From: Pseudalkalibacillus decolorationis
GTDB taxonomy: Bacteria > Bacillota > Bacilli > Bacillales > Fictibacillaceae
DNA length: 64,000 nt
Assembly: GCF_024609785.1 (NCBI RefSeq)
Contig: NZ_JANHJQ010000011.1
Span: 105,986 to 169,985, forward strand
Reading direction: 5' to 3'
This document shows, piece after piece, positions 42,979 through 51,736 of the stretch. The notes under the pieces were generated by a model. The model was not told where the DNA came from. It ran no database searches and worked only from the letters and a program-made list of their open reading frames with translations. The first letter of the stretch is position 1, and the number at the start of each line of letters is the position of its first letter. The position numbers were made by a program, and so were the translations under genes.

Positions 42979-44118
42979 TTAGGTAATGAAGTAAACCAAC
43001 AACCCTTGTAGAAGCCCGATCACTCCGCCGAGTAATGCTCCTAGATAGGTGATCATTTTTAATTCCTTACTTGCTATAGAGAGCACCATGGCCTCAACAC
43101 GTTGGAGTGAGAAGGTTTGGACCTGATGACGAACGAGTTCAGATAACTTGAGCTTTTCCATGATTCCTTCAATCTGATCACCACCATATACTAGGGAACG
43201 ATCCACAAGAGCAGGAACGATTTTTCCGATAATTGGCTCACGATAAACTGCCGTCAGTTCTACCATTGGCTTATTCAATAACTCGTTTACATTGATTTGC
43301 TTCACTATCCAGTCGATTGCCTCCTGTTTCGTTTCTTCAAGATTTAACTGCTCAATAAGTTCACCCACTGGCCTATTCTTTACATTTTCCCATTCTTTTT
43401 TTAAAATTCGTTCCATCATACGTGCCACAGTGTCTTTTTCAAGAATTTTCACAAGCTCAGACTGCACCTTATCAATTAAGCTTTCGTTTCCTAAAAACAT
43501 ATTAATCATATTACCAAGCATGCCTCTTCCTGCGAGAAACTCATCAACCAGTTGCTTGAATTGTTGCTTTCCTTCACTGCTCTCCACAAAAACGATCAAC
43601 TTATTTTGAATAAATCGAGTTGACTGTGGAATATAAGCCTCAACACGTCGATGTAATGAATCTGGTATAACAGCACCAAGTGATTGTGCTTCATATGCAT
43701 GAAATACTGTTGAAAACCGTTCGTCAAGAAGTTCTCTGATCTTACCTTCTACCTGGGTCTCAAAACTCTCAATATTCAACAAGGTTAAACCGAAATCGTT
43801 AATAGTTTTCTCACTCTTCAACTGGACTGAGACTTCACTTTGAGCCCAGCGAATCAACTCATCACGGAACTCTGATTCAGTCAACTTCTTTTGTAAGCCT
43901 TCCTTAGTTATCAAGTGTTTTACTACCATATCACCGAGTTGGATTGCGAGCTCTTCTCTCCTCTTCGGTATCAATCCAGGCGTAAAGGGCAGCTGAAATT
44001 GGCCAATTTTTATAGGACTATAAGGCCTAAAGAGCATTTTAATAGCTAGAAAGTTTGTAAATCCACCGATTGCTGCTCCTACGATAATCATCATGATAAT
44101 AACCCATAGTACTTCCAT
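42979..44118 (-). CDS. yheB: DUF445 membrane protein YheB
   Basis: A 379-residue protein with an N-terminal helix (about 4-22) and a C-terminal helix pair (about 355-378), enclosing a long charged, mostly helical domain. GGFTNFLAIKMLFRPYSPIKIGQFQLPFTPGLIPKRREELA (about 20-60) is the DUF445 signature. Function unknown; B. subtilis YheB is of the same length and neighbours yheA and yheC. The open frame has three extra codons; GGAAGG nine bases before the ATG at 44118 favours that start. Confidence 0.9.
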   Translation of the reverse strand: MEVLWVIIMMIIVGAAIGGFTNFLAIKMLFRPYSPIKIGQFQLPFTPGLIPKRREELAIQLGDMVVKHLITKEGLQKKLTESEFRDELIRWAQSEVSVQLKSEKTINDFGLTLLNIESFETQVEGKIRELLDERFSTVFHAYEAQSLGAVIPDSLHRRVEAYIPQSTRFIQNKLIVFVESSEGKQQFKQLVDEFLAGRGMLGNMINMFLGNESLIDKVQSELVKILEKDTVARMMERILKKEWENVKNRPVGELIEQLNLEETKQEAIDWIVKQINVNELLNKPMVELTAVYREPIIGKIVPALVDRSLVYGGDQIEGIMEKLKLSELVRHQVQTFSLQRVEAMVLSIASKELKMITYLGALLGGVIGLLQGLLVYFIT

Positions 44119-44223
44119 GTATATCAACCTTCCGTTCAGTTAGACGAATGATAAATTGCTACTTATTGATGTCACCGTTAATCCTTTCTTAACATAGTAT
44201 ACGATATCCGCAGTTGCCTATAA

Positions 44224-44499
44224 GAAAAGCGCAAGCGCCCTGCTTAGCCACGAAGGTCACTGGAAGGCCGACGAGGAGGCTGTTGCCGCCTGAGTCAACC
44301 TACGATTAGCGTCGAATTTCTTCGTCAGTTTTGTTCATACGGTCCTCATTTAGATAAACTAAACTCCGGTCCTCTGAACTTCACTTCCTTGAACTTCTCG
44401 CTTCTCGTAACCTGACAGGAGGCCTGAAGTGATCCAAGTGGTTGGGCGCTGAAACTAGACAGGACATCTATGCATCCAAATTTTATACTTTCTTAACCT
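44224..44499 (+). repeat. Family A repeat carrying a C element
   Basis: GAAAAGCGCAAGCGCCC...GTTGCCGCC, then a 121-bp C element, then CAGGAGGCCTGAAGTG...GGGCGCTGAAACTAGAC...TTTTATACTTTCTTAACC. It lies in the yheB-ATP-grasp divergent intergenic region. Confidence 0.9.
44295..44415 (+). repeat. 121-bp C element nested in a family A repeat
   Basis: Ends TCAACCTACGA and TCGTAACCTGA (imperfect inverted ends). Interior similar throughout to 24594-24714: GTCGAATTTCTTCGTCAG, GGTCCTC, AACTCCGGTCCTC, GAACTTCACTTCC. Confidence 0.8.
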
Positions 44500-44542
44500 A
44501 TAAATGCAAGTCTATTTGCTATGAATAAAGGGAGTTCGAACA

Positions 44543-45937
44543 ATGGAACGGATTTCTGCACAGCTTAGGTCAATTCATACATCCTCTTCAAATCCTTATC
44601 AAATTTTATTAAGTACCTATCTGCTTGAGCAATTAGATATCAAGGAAGGGCAAAATATTTGGCTTAGGTTGGGAAGTGAGCGGATACAGGTACGATGTAA
44701 ACACCTTTTCACCATCGATGAAGGTTCTCATATTCACCTCCCTTCAGCTCTCGGAAGGTCTCATTGTTTTCCAATAAAAGCAGGGCATTATACATTCACA
44801 TATTTTCCACATTTACAGGAATTGCGACTAGGTATAATTATCGGCCTGTTGACAGAGAAAACGCCCGATCATATACAGATGTTTGGCAATATAAGCGATT
44901 TTTCCAGGGAACTTTATTTGCTTTGTCTAGAACACCAAATGACATTGTATTTATTTTCACTAGATGATATTGAAGAAGATCGGATTCATGGCTATACGCT
45001 TGATGAAACCGGGATCACCAAAAGTACATTTCCTCTGCCAGATGTTATATACAATCGAATTTCAAGTAGAAGCATCGAGCGTTCTGAGAAATACAGCCAG
45101 TTCTTTGAGCGGTGCAAGGATCTCGGAATTGCCTTTTTCAATGATCATTTTTTATCTAAATGGGAAACCCTTCGCATATTAATTGAATTAGATACGGTTG
45201 CTGCATACTTACCGGAGACACACTTATACGAGGGGATTGAATCTTTAGTATTAATCGATAAACACCCTATTGTTTTTCTAAAACCGATACACGGACGAGA
45301 AGGTAAAGGAATTATTAGAGTTCAAAAAACCAACACCGAGCAGGTTCAACTTGATTTTTCTAGTAAAAGAAATACGATGAAATCTACTGTTTTGCAAAAG
45401 ACGGCAATTCGATTCTTCGAAGACCTTCTCCCAAAAGAAACCCATATCGTACAGCAAGGGATTCCACTCCTTGAGTATGAAGGTGGAAAAATCGACTTTC
45501 GTATTCTTTGTAACAGGAACGACAAAGGCAAATGGTATATCTCATCAAGTATAGCGCGTCTATCTGCTCAAGATCGCTTTGTTTCCAACCTTTCACAAGG
45601 GGCAAAGGTGTACCCAAGTATCGAGATTTTAGAACGTTTTTTTGATAAAAAGAAGACACACCAGTTAATCCAAACAATGTTCGAAATCGCTATAGACGTC
45701 TCTGAATGTATTAGCTTACATGCCGGAGGGATATTTGGGGAGCTCGGAATCGATATCGGCGTAGATACGAAAGGACACCCATGGATTATTGAAATTAATA
45801 CAAAGCCTTCGAAACAATACTTAGTTGAAAGTCGAACATCCGGGATTCGTCCTTCTGCAAGAGGGGTATTTCAATTTGCACGTTTTTTAGCCGAAACCTC
45901 ATTTCACTCTTCCGAATCCCTATCTTCCATTAATTAA
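44543..45937 (+). CDS. YheC/YheD-type ATP-grasp spore coat-associated protein (first of three)
   Basis: A 464-residue protein of the YheC/YheD family. An N-terminal region (1-90) resembles a beta-barrel module; the family segment LRLGIIIGLLTE (about 94-105) starts the second part, followed by PLPDVIYNRISSR and FFNDHFLSKWETLRIL; the ATP-grasp part has VFLKPIHGREGKGIIRVQ (phosphate-binding lysine and glycine loop), EGGKIDFRILCNR, ARLSAQDRFVSNLSQGAK and GELGIDIGVDTKGHPWIIEINTKPSK with the metal-binding Glu/Asn. These proteins associate with spore coat in B. subtilis; the ligated substrate is unknown. RBS AAAGGGAG. Confidence 0.85.
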   Translation: MERISAQLRSIHTSSSNPYQILLSTYLLEQLDIKEGQNIWLRLGSERIQVRCKHLFTIDEGSHIHLPSALGRSHCFPIKAGHYTFTYFPHLQELRLGIIIGLLTEKTPDHIQMFGNISDFSRELYLLCLEHQMTLYLFSLDDIEEDRIHGYTLDETGITKSTFPLPDVIYNRISSRSIERSEKYSQFFERCKDLGIAFFNDHFLSKWETLRILIELDTVAAYLPETHLYEGIESLVLIDKHPIVFLKPIHGREGKGIIRVQKTNTEQVQLDFSSKRNTMKSTVLQKTAIRFFEDLLPKETHIVQQGIPLLEYEGGKIDFRILCNRNDKGKWYISSSIARLSAQDRFVSNLSQGAKVYPSIEILERFFDKKKTHQLIQTMFEIAIDVSECISLHAGGIFGELGIDIGVDTKGHPWIIEINTKPSKQYLVESRTSGIRPSARGVFQFARFLAETSFHSSESLSSIN

Positions 45938-45967
45938 TCTCTATTTTACACATAAGGAGAGATTGTG

Positions 45968-47341
45968 ATGAATGTACCACAGCATTTACGTATAATTGAG
46001 GAAAAGGAAGAGATCGTATATGTCCCTTTTTCACTGTTTCAGAGGTGGGTCGAACAGCAGGCATTCCCTGCAACCATCATTTTTGGCGCTAACAAGCTAA
46101 ACTGTACCTTTCATCCTCATCCTGATCAAAAACATGAATTTATGATTACGAATTCATTGGCAAAAAAACTACAAATCTCTGAGGAACAATCCTTTTATGT
46201 TATTGAAAGCAAGGAGGCTTTGAAAATTGGCCCCATTGTTGGGATTTTCACTGCAGGATTTACAAGTTCCAATGCCCGTCCGCTGAAAGACCGCTCTATT
46301 ATGTTTGCGAAAATGTTAGTAACCGCTCGAAAAATGGGAAGTACAGCATTTGTGTTTGGAGCGCATCATATTGATTGGAAAGCTGAACTGATATACGGAT
46401 ATACCTATAAAAATAATCAATGGATTCAACAAGCATATCCTTTTCCTGATAGTATTTATGATCGGTTACCGAATCGAAAAACGGAATCGATGAACGTATC
46501 ATTAGAAACGAAACTCCGCTTTCAAGAAGATTATTCTATAGACTGGTTTAACCCAGGCTTTTTCGATAAATGGAACATTCACCAGCTCCTTACGGAAGCC
46601 CAAACTGTACAAAAAAACCTACCAGAAACACACATTGATCCTGACGAAAGCATAATCGGATCACTACTTAATCAATACGGGAGCGTATATATTAAACCAA
46701 CAAACGGGAGTCTTGGAATCGGCATCCAACACCTGTTTAAAAGGAAAGATGACACACATTATTATTGTAAATTCCAAACCAATTCGAAAAACAGGTTGAG
46801 ACGATATACGAGCTTACGGAGATTACTTCATAAGCAGTTTCCTAATGGTATGAGCTCTTACATGGCTCAACGTGGTATTGAACTGATCAGTTGGAATGGA
46901 AAGCCGATTGATTTTCGTATTCATACAAACCGGGATCGATCAGGAGCATGGCGAGTAAGTGCGATGGCAGCGAAGCTAGCAGGAGATGGAAGTATAACAA
47001 CCCATGTCACAAATGGTGGTCGTGTACTTAGTGTGCAAGAGTTGTTTCATGAAATTGGTCAGCCAAAATCTACCGTGAACGATATTCATCAAATAGCTTT
47101 AGAAATTAGTGATTCCCTCAGTAATACGATTGACGGACTTATTGGTGAAATTGGTTTTGACCTAGGGGTCGACCGAGCAGGACATATATGGATGTTTGAG
47201 GCGAATTCTAAACCTGGGCGAAGCATCTTTTCACACCCTGATATGAAGGGATATGATTATAAAACAAGGAGCCTTCCCATTGAATTTTCGATCTATTTAT
47301 TTGAACAACGCAAGAATCGAATACAAACGGTGATCCAATGA
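45968..47341 (+). CDS. YheC/YheD-type ATP-grasp protein (second of three)
   Basis: A 457-residue paralogue of the preceding gene and the one closest in length to B. subtilis YheD (about 453). The order of motifs is conserved: KIGPIVGIFTAGF, PFPDSIYDRLPNRK, FNPGFFDKWNIHQLL, VYIKPTNGSLGIGIQHL, NGKPIDFRIHTNRD, AAKLAGDGSITTHVTNGGR and GEIGFDLGVDRAGHIWMFEANSKPGRS. All ATP-grasp residues appear intact. GGAGAGATTGTG precedes the ATG at 45968 (a GTG one codon earlier is possible). It starts 30 bases after the first paralogue and overlaps the third by 4 bases. Confidence 0.85.
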   Translation: MNVPQHLRIIEEKEEIVYVPFSLFQRWVEQQAFPATIIFGANKLNCTFHPHPDQKHEFMITNSLAKKLQISEEQSFYVIESKEALKIGPIVGIFTAGFTSSNARPLKDRSIMFAKMLVTARKMGSTAFVFGAHHIDWKAELIYGYTYKNNQWIQQAYPFPDSIYDRLPNRKTESMNVSLETKLRFQEDYSIDWFNPGFFDKWNIHQLLTEAQTVQKNLPETHIDPDESIIGSLLNQYGSVYIKPTNGSLGIGIQHLFKRKDDTHYYCKFQTNSKNRLRRYTSLRRLLHKQFPNGMSSYMAQRGIELISWNGKPIDFRIHTNRDRSGAWRVSAMAAKLAGDGSITTHVTNGGRVLSVQELFHEIGQPKSTVNDIHQIALEISDSLSNTIDGLIGEIGFDLGVDRAGHIWMFEANSKPGRSIFSHPDMKGYDYKTRSLPIEFSIYLFEQRKNRIQTVIQ

Positions 47342-48555
47342 TAGATGTTAGTTGGAATCAAACCTTGAAACAATGGGTGCACCATGCAAAGGGTCATGAA
47401 ATTGTTTGGGGTGCAAATAATGAGAAAGTACCTTTTTCTCCTGCACCTCCACGTTCTTCTACCTTTCCTCTCAGGAACACTGCCAAGATGAAAGCAGGTC
47501 CAGTTATAGGTATCCTTTCATCAAAAAAAACCGGTCTTCCCTTTGTAGGAAATTTAGAAACGTACCAACGTCTCTCTACGTTCGTCCATTCACAGGGTGG
47601 GCTTGTTTTCATTTTCACTATAAATGATTGCCACAAAGACTCGATTAAAGGTTTTGTCTACGATCTAAGCACCAACCGATGGATAAATGCACGCTTCCCC
47701 ATACCCGATTTTGTGTACAATCGAATTGCTTACCAAATAGATGAGCTGAACCCAAACTATCACTCATTCCTTCATGCAATTAGCAACCATTCGATTCCTT
47801 TTTTTAATAGCGGATTTTTTTCAAAGTGGAAGACCCATTGTATTTTAAAAGAACAATCTCAATTGGCAGCGTACCTACCAGAAACGAAGCTGATTACTTC
47901 CATTGATGATGTTCAAAACTTCCTTAATGCCTATGGGAAGATTATTATCAAACCAACCTCTTCCTCTCAGGGGAAAGGGATATTCAGTTTAATGAAAAAG
48001 AAAAACAATCAGGTTTTGTTTTTCTCAAACACAAAACATTGTACGTATGAGAACCTCGAGAAACTATCTGTAAATCACTGCTTAACTTCCACACAACACT
48101 TAATGCAACCGTTGATTAGCCGTATTCGATATAAAGGGTATCCTTACGACTTCCGAGTGCTTATGCAGAAGGTGGCAGATGAATGGACCATGACCGGAAT
48201 TGGTGTAAGGTGTGCAGGCTATGGAAAACTGACAACCCATGTTCCGGAAGGTGGAAGAATTCTATCAATTGAAGATGTTCAGGTCGACACAGATGTTGTT
48301 AAACAAATCGCAACAAATGTCGGATTGTCACTTGATAAAGCTTGCCCCCCGGTGGGAGAATTCTCAATGGATCTCGGTTTAGACTGTTCTTCTCATTATT
48401 GGATCTTTGAGGTCAATTCGAAGCCAATGGTCTTTGATGAGCCCCACATCCAGACGAAAGCTACCAGGCAATTTTATCGTCAGGCATTGCTGCTTACAGG
48501 ATTTGATGCTTCAGACATATTCACTACCTCGATCAGTCATACTATAAAAGAATAA
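47338..48555 (+). CDS. YheC/YheD-type ATP-grasp protein (third of three)
   Basis: A 405-residue paralogue with a shortened N-terminal module: only about 50 residues precede MKAGPVIGILSSKKTG, against 90 or more in the others, so it resembles YheC of B. subtilis. Then PIPDFVYNRIAYQ, FNSGFFSKWKTH, IIKPTSSSQGKGIFSL, KGYPYDFRVLMQK, VRCAGYGKLTTHVPEGGR and GEFSMDLGLDCSSHYWIFEVNSKPMVF. The start overlaps the previous stop as ATGA, so translation is coupled. The product of its ligation is unknown. Confidence 0.83.
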   Translation: MIDVSWNQTLKQWVHHAKGHEIVWGANNEKVPFSPAPPRSSTFPLRNTAKMKAGPVIGILSSKKTGLPFVGNLETYQRLSTFVHSQGGLVFIFTINDCHKDSIKGFVYDLSTNRWINARFPIPDFVYNRIAYQIDELNPNYHSFLHAISNHSIPFFNSGFFSKWKTHCILKEQSQLAAYLPETKLITSIDDVQNFLNAYGKIIIKPTSSSQGKGIFSLMKKKNNQVLFFSNTKHCTYENLEKLSVNHCLTSTQHLMQPLISRIRYKGYPYDFRVLMQKVADEWTMTGIGVRCAGYGKLTTHVPEGGRILSIEDVQVDTDVVKQIATNVGLSLDKACPPVGEFSMDLGLDCSSHYWIFEVNSKPMVFDEPHIQTKATRQFYRQALLLTGFDASDIFTTSISHTIKE

Positions 48556-48583
48556 CCCGAAGTTTTGCATGAATCCTTTTTTA

Positions 48584-48700
48584 CACGTTAAGAAAGTATA
48601 AAAATACCTTCTATAGTATAATGCAAGGGCCTTTAGGTCATCCCTTTAGGGACTAAAGCTCAGCCGGCACCAAAGGCTTGGCTTTGCTAAGTTTTCTTTA
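48584..48700 (-). repeat. Family B variant with an extra CTTTAG module
   Basis: Minus-strand B element (AAAGAAAACTTAGC ... CACGTTAAGAAAGTAT end) with an internal module ACCTAAAGG/CCTTTAGG-like (GGCCTTTAGGTCATCCCTTTAGGGACTAAAGCTCAG on the plus strand read in two parts) shared only with the copy at 51194. Confidence 0.75.
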
Positions 48701-48724
48701 AAAATTATATAGGAGCTGTTATCG

Positions 48725-48937
48725 ATGCCTGATAAAGGACCTCAGTACGAGGGAAAAGAAGAAGCGTATATGGATGTAGACCGCATGATTAATGAAGGGA
48801 TGGCGGGTGGAACCGTTACAGGTAAGTATGATCATGAACAAATCGAACAAAGCTTAGACCTGGTCGAAGAGGATCCCCCCGTTGTTATCACTGAAAAAGA
48901 TCAGAAAAAGAATAGAAATAATCGCCATCAGGGTTGA
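48725..48937 (+). CDS. Small DUF4025-like protein
   Basis: A 70-residue acidic, probably disordered protein (YMDVDRMINEGMAGGTVTGKYD ... EEDPPVVITEKDQ). The D-R-M-INEG-AGG-V segment resembles DUF4025 (YozQ-like) proteins of bacilli; I hold this moderately. AGGAGCTGTTATCG precedes the ATG. Between the ATP-grasp operon and a regulator gene, with no clear operon partner. Confidence 0.6.
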   Translation: MPDKGPQYEGKEEAYMDVDRMINEGMAGGTVTGKYDHEQIEQSLDLVEEDPPVVITEKDQKKNRNNRHQG

Positions 48938-48942
48938 CTCTT

Positions 48943-48960
48943 AAAGGGTTGACCCTTTTT
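48943..48960 (+). terminator. Short hairpin after the DUF4025-like gene
   Basis: AAAGGG-TTGA-CCCTTT followed by TT. It overlaps the -35 of the next promoter. Confidence 0.45.
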
Positions 48961-48976
48961 AAACTTCCCCTATAAT
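48949..48976 (+). promoter_or_regulatory. Sigma-A promoter of the PucR/CdaR-like gene
   Basis: TTGACC (48949-48954), 16 bases, TATAAT (48971-48976). Near-consensus. Transcription would start near 48984, downstream of the upstream-most in-frame ATG (48979), which supports the ATG at 49015 as the real start. Confidence 0.7.
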
Positions 48977-49014
48977 TAATGTTATCAGAATTGAAAAGGA
49001 AAGGAACACTCAAA

Positions 49015-49896
49015 ATGATCGATAAAATAAAGGAAATGTTCGGGGATCGCATTGTTGAAGAGTTTTCCGATGTAGAATCTGTAAATAATTATAGATGGTA
49101 TAAAACCCCTCAAGATCAGCCTTTTGGTATACGTAAACACTCCTTAACAGAATACGAAGTAAACCTGCTTGAAATCTTTGTAACTCCCCTGCCCGCATAT
49201 TATTTACAGCTTTCAACCGAACAAACAATGTGGAAACAGCTTTTATTTGAAGGTACGCAACCTGATTCGAAGTCTCCATTGAAGCCAAGTCGAATTCTCC
49301 AATTCCGAATTTTGAGTAAAGACGCGGACCAAGAGCTCTTTCAAGAGGCTATTGAAAACATGCTGTCAGACGATCTCATTTTCGTATGGAAAAATACATA
49401 TTCTCTTATTGTCATCGAGCCATTTAAAGATGAGCCTATATCTGCACAACAATTCCAAGGACTTATGCAAACGATTGAAAGTGACTTTTTTATAAAAGCT
49501 GTTGTATTTATTGGTACTGCCTTTCATACATTTCAGGATTCTGTTGAGAGCTTTGAAAAAGAAGCGAGGATCTTTCAATCATTTTTATCTTTGAAAAATA
49601 TAAATCAGGTTTATACCCTCGCGTCCTCTTTTCCGAACTATTTACTTAGTCAAATGGACGATGATGATTATAACTTTATTCGTAACCACATCTTTCATAC
49701 AATTGAACCAGAGTTAAAAGACACGGTCAAAATGTTATTAAAGTGCAACTTAAATTATTCACTGGCTGCCAAAAATCTGTTTATTCATAGGAATAGCTTG
49801 CAATATCGTATGGACAAGTTTACAGAACAAACTGGTCTTGATGTAAAGACAATTCCCGATGCAGTAACGGCTTATTTACTACTTTTAAAGAATTAA
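49015..49896 (+). CDS. PucR/CdaR-type helix-turn-helix regulator
   Basis: A 293-residue cytoplasmic protein. The C-terminus (about 235-291) contains LLKCNLNYSLAAKNLFIHRNSLQYRMDKFTEQTGLD, the PucR/CdaR-type HTH (L-x-N-xN...AA--LFIHRNTL-YR). The N-terminal 200 residues do not match a sensor domain I know. GGAAAGGA precedes the ATG; the earlier open ATG at 48979 has no RBS and lies upstream of the expected transcript start. It immediately precedes an MsmX-type ATPase gene, whose upstream region has a palindrome; it may control that gene. Confidence 0.78.
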   Translation: MIDKIKEMFGDRIVEEFSDVESVNNYRWYKTPQDQPFGIRKHSLTEYEVNLLEIFVTPLPAYYLQLSTEQTMWKQLLFEGTQPDSKSPLKPSRILQFRILSKDADQELFQEAIENMLSDDLIFVWKNTYSLIVIEPFKDEPISAQQFQGLMQTIESDFFIKAVVFIGTAFHTFQDSVESFEKEARIFQSFLSLKNINQVYTLASSFPNYLLSQMDDDDYNFIRNHIFHTIEPELKDTVKMLLKCNLNYSLAAKNLFIHRNSLQYRMDKFTEQTGLDVKTIPDAVTAYLLLLKN

Positions 49897-49918
49897 TTTT
49901 TAGAATATTTGTACAATA

Positions 49919-49948
49919 TGCACAAAACAATTCGATAAACTTTGTGCA
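49919..49948 (+). promoter_or_regulatory. Inverted repeat upstream of the MsmX-type gene
   Basis: TGCACAAA, 14 bases, TTTGTGCA: a perfect 8-bp inverted repeat 83 bases before the ATG and 23 bases after the regulator's stop. It suits a dimeric DNA-binding protein; it could also be a weak RNA stem. Confidence 0.5.
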
Positions 49949-50030
49949 ACTCTACAATTTACGACTTTTCCAATTATACGTACACTAAAGATATAAATAA
50001 AACGTTTACATATTTAGGAGGTCGTATTTA

Positions 50031-51131
50031 ATGGCAGATATTCGTATGAACAGTATCATGAAAAAGTACGAAAAGAATGTAACAGCGGTACAAGACTTCA
50101 ACCTGGACATCAAGGATAAGGAGTTTATTGTATTTGTCGGTCCTTCGGGGTGTGGAAAGTCCACAACGCTTCGAATGATTGCAGGTCTTGAGGATATCAC
50201 TGAAGGTGACTTGTTTATTGGAGATCTACGTGTAAACGATGTCGCTCCAAAAGACAGAGATATTGCAATGGTATTCCAAAACTATGCACTCTATCCTCAT
50301 ATGAATGTGTACGATAATATGGCATTTGGCTTAAAGCTTCGTAAATTTAGTAAAAGCGAGATTGAAACTCGTGTTAAAAATGCAGCGAAGATTCTCGGTC
50401 TCGAAGAATACCTGGATCGCAAACCAAAAGCGTTGTCAGGTGGTCAGCGTCAGCGTGTGGCTCTTGGAAGAGCGATTGTCCGTGATCCACAGGTGTTCTT
50501 AATGGATGAGCCACTTTCTAACTTGGATGCGAAACTAAGGGTGCAAATGCGCTCTGAAATTACAAAGCTTCACCAACGTCTACAATCCACTACGATCTAT
50601 GTTACCCATGATCAGACTGAAGCGATGACAATGGCCTCCCGTATCGTTATTATGAAGGACGGTGTTATACAGCAGGTTGGTACTCCGAAAGAGGTTTATG
50701 ACACACCTGATAATGTGTTTGTAGGCGGGTTTATTGGTTCACCAGCCATGAACTTCCTGACTGGCAGACTTGAGGAACGCCATCTTGTAATCAATGAGGT
50801 GAAAGTTCTTGTCCCTGAAGGTAAAATGAAAGTACTACGTGAACGAGGATATGTTGGAAAAGAAATCATTCTTGGGATTCGTCCAGAAGATATTCATGAT
50901 GAACCGATTTTTATCGAATCCTCACAAGAATCCAAGCTCGTTGCAACCATCGATGTAGCCGAGCTGATGGGTGCAGAAACATACTTATATTCTAAAATAG
51001 CTGGTCAAGACTTTATTGCACGGGTGGATTCGAGATCCGACATACAAAATGGACAAAAACTTGAACTCGCTTTTGATTTAAACAAATGTCACTTCTTCGA
51101 TGCCACATCAGAGGAAAGAATTCGACCATAA
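50031..51131 (+). CDS. msmX: Sugar ABC transporter ATPase, MsmX/UgpC type
   Basis: A 366-residue CUT1-type ATPase, the length of B. subtilis MsmX (365). Walker A GPSGCGKSTT (about 37-46), Q-loop VFQNYALYPHM, signature LSGGQRQR (about 135-142), Walker B VFLMDEPLSNLDAKLR (about 155-170), switch histidine in VTHDQ, and the C-terminal TOBE domain with FIGSPAMNFL and ILGIRPEDIHDE. MsmX energises several oligosaccharide importers that lack their own ATPase. RBS TAGGAGGTCG. No permease or receptor gene is adjacent, as expected for a shared ATPase. The symbol reflects that role and is probable, not certain. Confidence 0.85.
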   Translation: MADIRMNSIMKKYEKNVTAVQDFNLDIKDKEFIVFVGPSGCGKSTTLRMIAGLEDITEGDLFIGDLRVNDVAPKDRDIAMVFQNYALYPHMNVYDNMAFGLKLRKFSKSEIETRVKNAAKILGLEEYLDRKPKALSGGQRQRVALGRAIVRDPQVFLMDEPLSNLDAKLRVQMRSEITKLHQRLQSTTIYVTHDQTEAMTMASRIVIMKDGVIQQVGTPKEVYDTPDNVFVGGFIGSPAMNFLTGRLEERHLVINEVKVLVPEGKMKVLRERGYVGKEIILGIRPEDIHDEPIFIESSQESKLVATIDVAELMGAETYLYSKIAGQDFIARVDSRSDIQNGQKLELAFDLNKCHFFDATSEERIRP

Positions 51132-51146
51132 CATTTTATCTGGGAC

Positions 51147-51187
51147 TGTCTCAAAAGGTTTTTATCGAACCTTTTGAGACATTTTTT
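51147..51187 (+). terminator. Terminator of the MsmX-type gene
   Basis: Perfect 14-bp stem TGTCTCAAAAGGTT/AACCTTTTGAGACA with loop TTTATCG and TTTTTT after it. Confidence 0.92.
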
Positions 51188-51193
51188 AGACTT

Positions 51194-51290
51194 AAAGAAA
51201 ACTTGGTTAGCACCAAGCCTTGGCCTTTAGGTGATTCCTTTAGGGACTAAGGCTCAGTCCACGCCATGCTTGACTTAGCCAAGTTTTTTT
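51194..51290 (+). repeat. Family B variant with symmetrical ends and the CTTTAG module
   Basis: AAAGAAAACTTGG at the left and CCAAGTTTTTTT at the right form inverted ends. The interior (GGCCTTTAGGTGATTCC, GGGACTAAGGCTCAG) shares the module of the 48584 copy. It lacks the GAAAGTAT hairpin. Confidence 0.75.
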
Positions 51291-51395
51291 ACAATGAGCT
51301 ATTTTTGAACATAATACATAATGATTGACTTTGATGAACTTCCTGAATACAATTATAAAGCGTAAATAGTTTTCCTACCGTTTTTATCGGAATAA

Positions 51396-51515
51396 GAAAA
51401 GCGGAAGCGCCCTGCTTAGGACAAGCGCTGGAGATTCTGTAACATAACACGCTTTTTGTGTTTGTGGAGGAATCGAAGCGACCGTGCAGCCTAATTTATA
51501 TACTTTTTTAACATG
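51396..51515 (+). repeat. Family A repeat, shortened A2
   Basis: GAAAAGCGGAAGCGCCC...GGACAAGCGCTGG...TTTGTGTTTGTGG...TCGAAGCGACC, then directly GTGCAGCC...TTTATATACTTTTTTAACATG; the GGGCGCTGGAGC part is missing. Confidence 0.8.
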
Positions 51516-51520
51516 TAACA

Positions 51521-51699
51521 AAAACGCAAGCACCCTGTTCAGCTCTGAAGGTCACTGAAAGCCCAACGAGGAGGCTCGGTCCAAACAAGTTCGGCCCTGC
51601 GTGGGAATATACATGGAGTAATTCAGTCTGCTGCCGCCGCAGGAGGACTGAAGTGATCCAAGGGGTTGGGTGCTGGAGCTAGACATTGCAACTATGCAA
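51521..51699 (+). repeat. Family A repeat with 53-bp insert
   Basis: AAAACGCAAGCACCC...GAGGCT, then CGGTCCAAACAAG..., then GCTGCCGCCGCAGG...GGTGCTGGAGCTAGACAT. It supplies the false upstream codons of the next gene. The 51132-51736 gap is thus a terminator plus three repeats. Confidence 0.88.
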
Positions 51700-51736
51700 T
51701 TATCTTCATTATTATCAATTTAAGGAGGAATCCATA

